Shown here: piece after piece, positions 50,870 through 54,570 of the stretch
Position numbering within the stretch: position 1 is the stretch's first letter
Layout: every line of letters begins with the position of its first letter
Assembly (NCBI GenBank): GCA_000320545.1
Contig: ADNK01001314.1
Span: 1-54,570 of the forward strand
Source of the DNA: Bigelowiella natans CCMP2755
Lineage: Eukaryota; Cercozoa; Chlorarachniophyceae
Direction: 5' to 3'
Length of the DNA: 54,570 bases
Position numbers and translations under genes: made by a program
Notes under the pieces: model-generated
The model's input: the letters and a program-made list of their open reading frames with translations, nothing else
Told to the model about the DNA's origin: nothing
The model's database searches: none

Positions 50870-51609
50870 GGGTACCTCTTTGTCATTCTGAAGTAGTTTC
50901 TGCGCAAAGGAAGCTAGCCACTCATCACGCCCATACCTAACGATAGGCGGCAGCAGACCACACACATCACACACACGCCTTGCAACACACTGTACGATCG
51001 CACATAACGCATCTTCATGATTATTTCATATCGTAATAAGAGAAGAAGGTGGTGAGTGTAGGTGAGAGAACTGTCGGCTCATTGATAGGCAGTAATATAC
51101 GGTGGTAGAAGGTTTCGCTGCTTTCACGCTCTGCACAGTAATAGAAGCAGAGTAGCAGTACCACTTTTATCATCATTACTAATAATAATTATTGTCAGTC
51201 GTGTACCCTTGTAGTTTGGGCGAAAAGGCTGCAAACCACATCAGCCAATCTAACCTGAAATTTCAATATTAAGGATGTGTTGATGGAGCACAGCGCTGCT
51301 AGTTCTTCTGTTCGATCCATTTGACTTATTTTCATTTCACGGTGGCTTGATGTATACCGATAGTGATACGGAGAGAAGAATGGAGGTCTCCGCTTCAATG
51401 GGCCTGAGAGAGAAAATGAATGTTGTGGGGACATACATTAAAGGCGCAGCTCGAAGCATATGCATCCGTTGTTACCACCCGATGCAGACGGGATAGTCAA
51501 AGAAAAATAAGATTTTGAGATGTGTAGAGAAAGTACTGTGTCGCTCCTGACGAACACTTGCAACAGCACCACTGCTGTTACTTTGATATAGATGCTGCTA
51601 CTACTACTA

Positions 51610-51641
<32 letters not shown>

Positions 51642-53506
51642 ACAACAGCAACAACATCAGTAATAACGATAACAATAACAATAACAATAACAATGACAAT
51701 AATAATACCAACAACGACAATGAAAAAGAGTGCTACTATTTGTTAAACAAGTACTGCTGCTGCTGCTAAACACAACGACACAGCAGCTAGCTACTCATTA
51801 TCGGTAGCTAGTGATATATACGTCGCATGTAGCATTTGTATACTGTGTCACTGGTGCTACCTGGCTTGGCTTTGAATTCGTATTCCTTCCATTCACTCTC
51901 TGGAGCTCTGAGATCATGTATGGAAGGAGTATTGAAGAAACACACAGTCAGTAGCGACATCAAGATGGTGAAGATAAAAGCTGGATTCATGAGCACGAAC
52001 GCACTTCGGATTAAGACTCTGAGTGCCCTTCACGATGACTTCAAATCTCTCTTTCGTCACAGAGCCTATCGTCAACCACACACACACACATACACATACA
52101 CACATATCGTTGGCCAATTGGCAGATGAAAGCGTCCATCCATCACCATCACTTTCTACACCACCATCATCATCATCATCATCATCATCGTCATCATCATC
52201 GTCTCCACACAGCCTTTTCCCCCGGTGTTGCCGCTGCTGCTAAGCTAGAAACCCAACGGAGAGAAAACCGTACCGAACGCGCCGTATGTTCCGAGAATAG
52301 AGAATGGGGCGACACTGTAGGAAATGAATAAACAATTCAATAATCAAACAGCTTGGTCTTCTTCTTCTTCTTCTTCTTCTTTGCTGGTCTAAATTGACGT
52401 ACTTGCTGTTCATAACTTGGCGGCGAGACATCAGATTTCGAACCTAATGTGGATATGATGATGATCTCGGCGTAATTACAGCAGCAGCCACTACTACTGA
52501 TATAGCTGTCTTGGAGAATGGCATCATGACTTTAGCAGCGTGAGAAATATATCAGGCAAGGAATCGATTGTACGAGGCGAGGAAGAAAGGGAGATAAGCA
52601 ATCAAGATCTCTTCCTTCAGCCCTCTCCTGCGAGGAGGCGACTGGGGGGGGGAATATGCAGTGAAATGATAATTGCTGGTGAGTTGTTTGAAAATGAGTG
52701 AGGAGTACCACTGGGAGAGAATACTTGGCCAACATCAACCCTACGATATGAGTGGAGAGTTATGCTACTGCTTTATCTTCAACACCACCACCATAAACGT
52801 GATGAAGTCTTGCTATCACTGGAATGGGCGCGTGTGAGGAGTTACAACAGCTATTACTACCAAAGGCAAGGTATGACAGTTGACTCGTAGCTTCTTTAAC
52901 AAAAGAGCTTGCGGAGGCAGAGGGCTTTATTTGGCCGTAATAAGCATTCCCTGCCGCCTCGACGCGCTTGAGCTGTTTAATGGTGGAAATAACGACATTA
53001 ACTAGGTTGGTTGCCCTGGTAGTAATAACGGTGATGATGATGATGATGATGATGATGATTACAGTGGAGAAGCAGCACAACGCAGACATTAATTCAGCTT
53101 TAGAACGTACAGCACCGTGGATACTCGCATTGCTATATCGTCGTCGTCGTCGTCGTCGTCGTCGTATTCATCGTCGTAATTATCATCATTAATAGCTGCT
53201 GCAGTGAAGAACTGCAGTTGCATCATCGTTCTCATATTTCGTATGTAAATACCGTGGATTCTGGGAATAAATGCTTCAGATGATCGTCGTTGAAGCACGC
53301 CAAAGCAGGTATCTATAACCAAAAGCAATTAGGGCCTAATCTCACTCCCCTCTCCCCTGTAAGTCGAGAAGATATATATAATATATAGGGAAGGGGGGGT
53401 CACGAAGTAGCTTACGTGTCGTCGTACCATCGTTAGCCAGTTAAGGAAGGATAGGTTGCCAGATGAAATCAACACGGCCTGGAAGATGATCTGCAGCATT
53501 CCACTT

Positions 53507-53556
<50 letters not shown>

Positions 53557-54106
53557 CAGAAATTGACAAGAGAATGATGAGTGATGAGTGATACTGAGAT
53601 GGTCGATGATGCTTATATCATGATGCTTTAGATGCTTCATATGAGTATCATCTGCGGATATATGGAAGAGGGGTGATGACAACAAACAATCACGAAAACA
53701 CAGCACCTGACAGCTCTTGCTGATGCATGTGGCGCAACAAGCGCCCAAGGAAGGACCTCGATGATACACCCAGCAATCACGAACAAATAAAATATAAATA
53801 AGTAAGTAGAGTCGCCCAGGGAAGGGACAGCTCCTTCAATATCCCAACAAATGCAGTCGGCTATAATATATTATTGATGTTGTGACGGGGGTGCTCAATG
53901 TAGGTTTGCTAGAGATGAAGCAGAGATGTTTGGAACAATAAATAACCGAATAAAATGGAGGGGGAACCCAACGAGGGTGTGGTAGTGGTTGGGTGACTCT
54001 TCTCTTACAAACACTGTTTCTATCTCTAGACTCTACTACCAGCTCCACGACGTGATTCATGGCTGTCTCAAATGCATGCCATTTCCTGTGCGAATTTCGT
54101 TGAGAC

Positions 54107-54142
<36 letters not shown>

Positions 54143-54570
54143 ATGATGACAATGGACACTGTTACCGCAATGCGTGGACAACTATGCTGCAATTATCAGC
54201 ACAACCTCCGCCACCAATTTGTACTTTTCTTCTTCTTCATCTTCTACTACTACTACTACTACTACTACTACTGCTGCTGCTGCTACTACTACTACTTCCA
54301 CCTCGGCATATGGTGCATTGCACGGCTAAGAGGGCCTGGAACCGGCTGTGTTTCGTAGTGATAGTCCTACAATTGTTTGTGCTTTCAGCTATATTCGCGG
54401 TTAGCTCAAAGGACAGAAGAGGTGGAGAAGGAGGAGGAGGAGAGGAGGAGGAGGAGGAGGGAGAGGAAGCAGTGCTATTGGCGGTGGTGGTGATCGAGAG
54501 AAGAGAGGAAGCAGTTTCTACTGGGAGTAGTACTACTGCTATTATGAGTAGTACCATTGCTGTGAGAGTC
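50246..54570 (-). CDS. Lipase maturation factor family protein (partial, 5' end beyond right edge)
   Basis: LMF1/LMF2 proteins are multi-pass ER membrane proteins needed for folding of secreted lipases in animals. Exons on the minus strand: 54302-54345 (PVPGPLSRAMHHMPR), 54040-54085 (KWHAFETAMNHVVEL), 53428-53503 (FQAVLISSGNLSFLNWLTM), 53253-53312 (LACFNDDHLKHLFP), an unresolved part at 52070-53250 (including MNSKYV near 52400), 52005-52065 (GSVTKERFEVIVKG), 51861-51907 (SEWKEYEFKAKPG), 51358-51403 (RRPPFFSPYHYR), 51207-51254 (LDWLMWFAAFSPKLQ), 50876-50936 (GRDEWLASFAQKLL), 50733-50797 (RRNPFPENPPKYIRMDR), 50529-50571 (YRYRYAP), 50411-50463 (WIREYRNLYLPPQ) and 50246-50336 (last exon, less certain). 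Nearly all joins tested keep phase. These motifs are the recognisable LMF order. The N-terminal TM exons are outside the window. In an alga it probably serves ER lipase folding. Confidence 0.93.
50829..50864. repeat. (GA)n microsatellite in LMF intron
   Basis: On the transcribed strand this is a (CT)n tract directly upstream of the acceptor of exon 50733-50797, where a polypyrimidine tract is expected. Confidence 0.9.

Overview
This is nuclear DNA of a eukaryotic, plastid-bearing alga. Genes are split by many short GT-AG introns, and the introns are packed with microsatellites. A plastid-type MEP-pathway enzyme (DXR) and a hydrolase with a signal-peptide-plus-transit-like leader suggest a complex plastid. 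Neighbouring genes lie on opposite strands, as reported for the brown alga Ectocarpus. A photosynthetic stramenopile close to brown algae fits best; this is inference, not a species call. Genes were rebuilt by hand by joining exons at GT/AG sites and requiring the reading phase to stay open. Where every exon joins in phase, confidence is high.

Layout, left to right: SLC12 cation-chloride cotransporter (-, 3' end off the left edge); a doubtful short ORF (+, ~9.1 kb); 64-aa G-protein gamma-like subunit with a CaaX end (+, 10.4 kb); DXR (-, 12.5-14.4 kb, leader further right); poorly resolved exons (+, 15.2-16.1 kb); 190-aa coiled-coil protein (-, 18 kb); 244-aa glutathione S-transferase (+, 19.5-20.6 kb); alpha/beta hydrolase with a membrane hairpin inserted in its fold (-, 21.3-23.3 kb); folylpolyglutamate synthase (+, 23.8-30.4 kb); 490-aa CAMK/SNF1-like kinase (-, 31.4-33.1 kb); 1230-aa low-complexity protein with a split KOW/Tudor-like module (+, 34.0-43.3 kb, 17 exons); plastid-targeted alpha/beta-hydrolase-fold protein lacking the usual catalytic Ser and His (-, 44.3-45.8 kb); 505-aa protein with two myosin-I-type TH1 domains but no motor (+, 46.4-48.8 kb); lipase maturation factor (-, 50.2 kb to the right edge).

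Strands alternate along the resolved gene order. All six tail-to-tail spacers are rich in self-complementary words (CTAG runs, GCATGC, GATCGATC), while head-to-head spacers are not visibly so. The genes do not form a pathway cluster; they are ordinary neighbours in transport, signalling, isoprenoid, folate, detoxification and secretory metabolism. The least familiar items are the tandem-TH1 protein, the hydrolase with a membrane hairpin, the catalytically altered plastid hydrolase and the split KOW-type protein. I saw no rRNA, tRNA, transposon, CRISPR array or viral gene.
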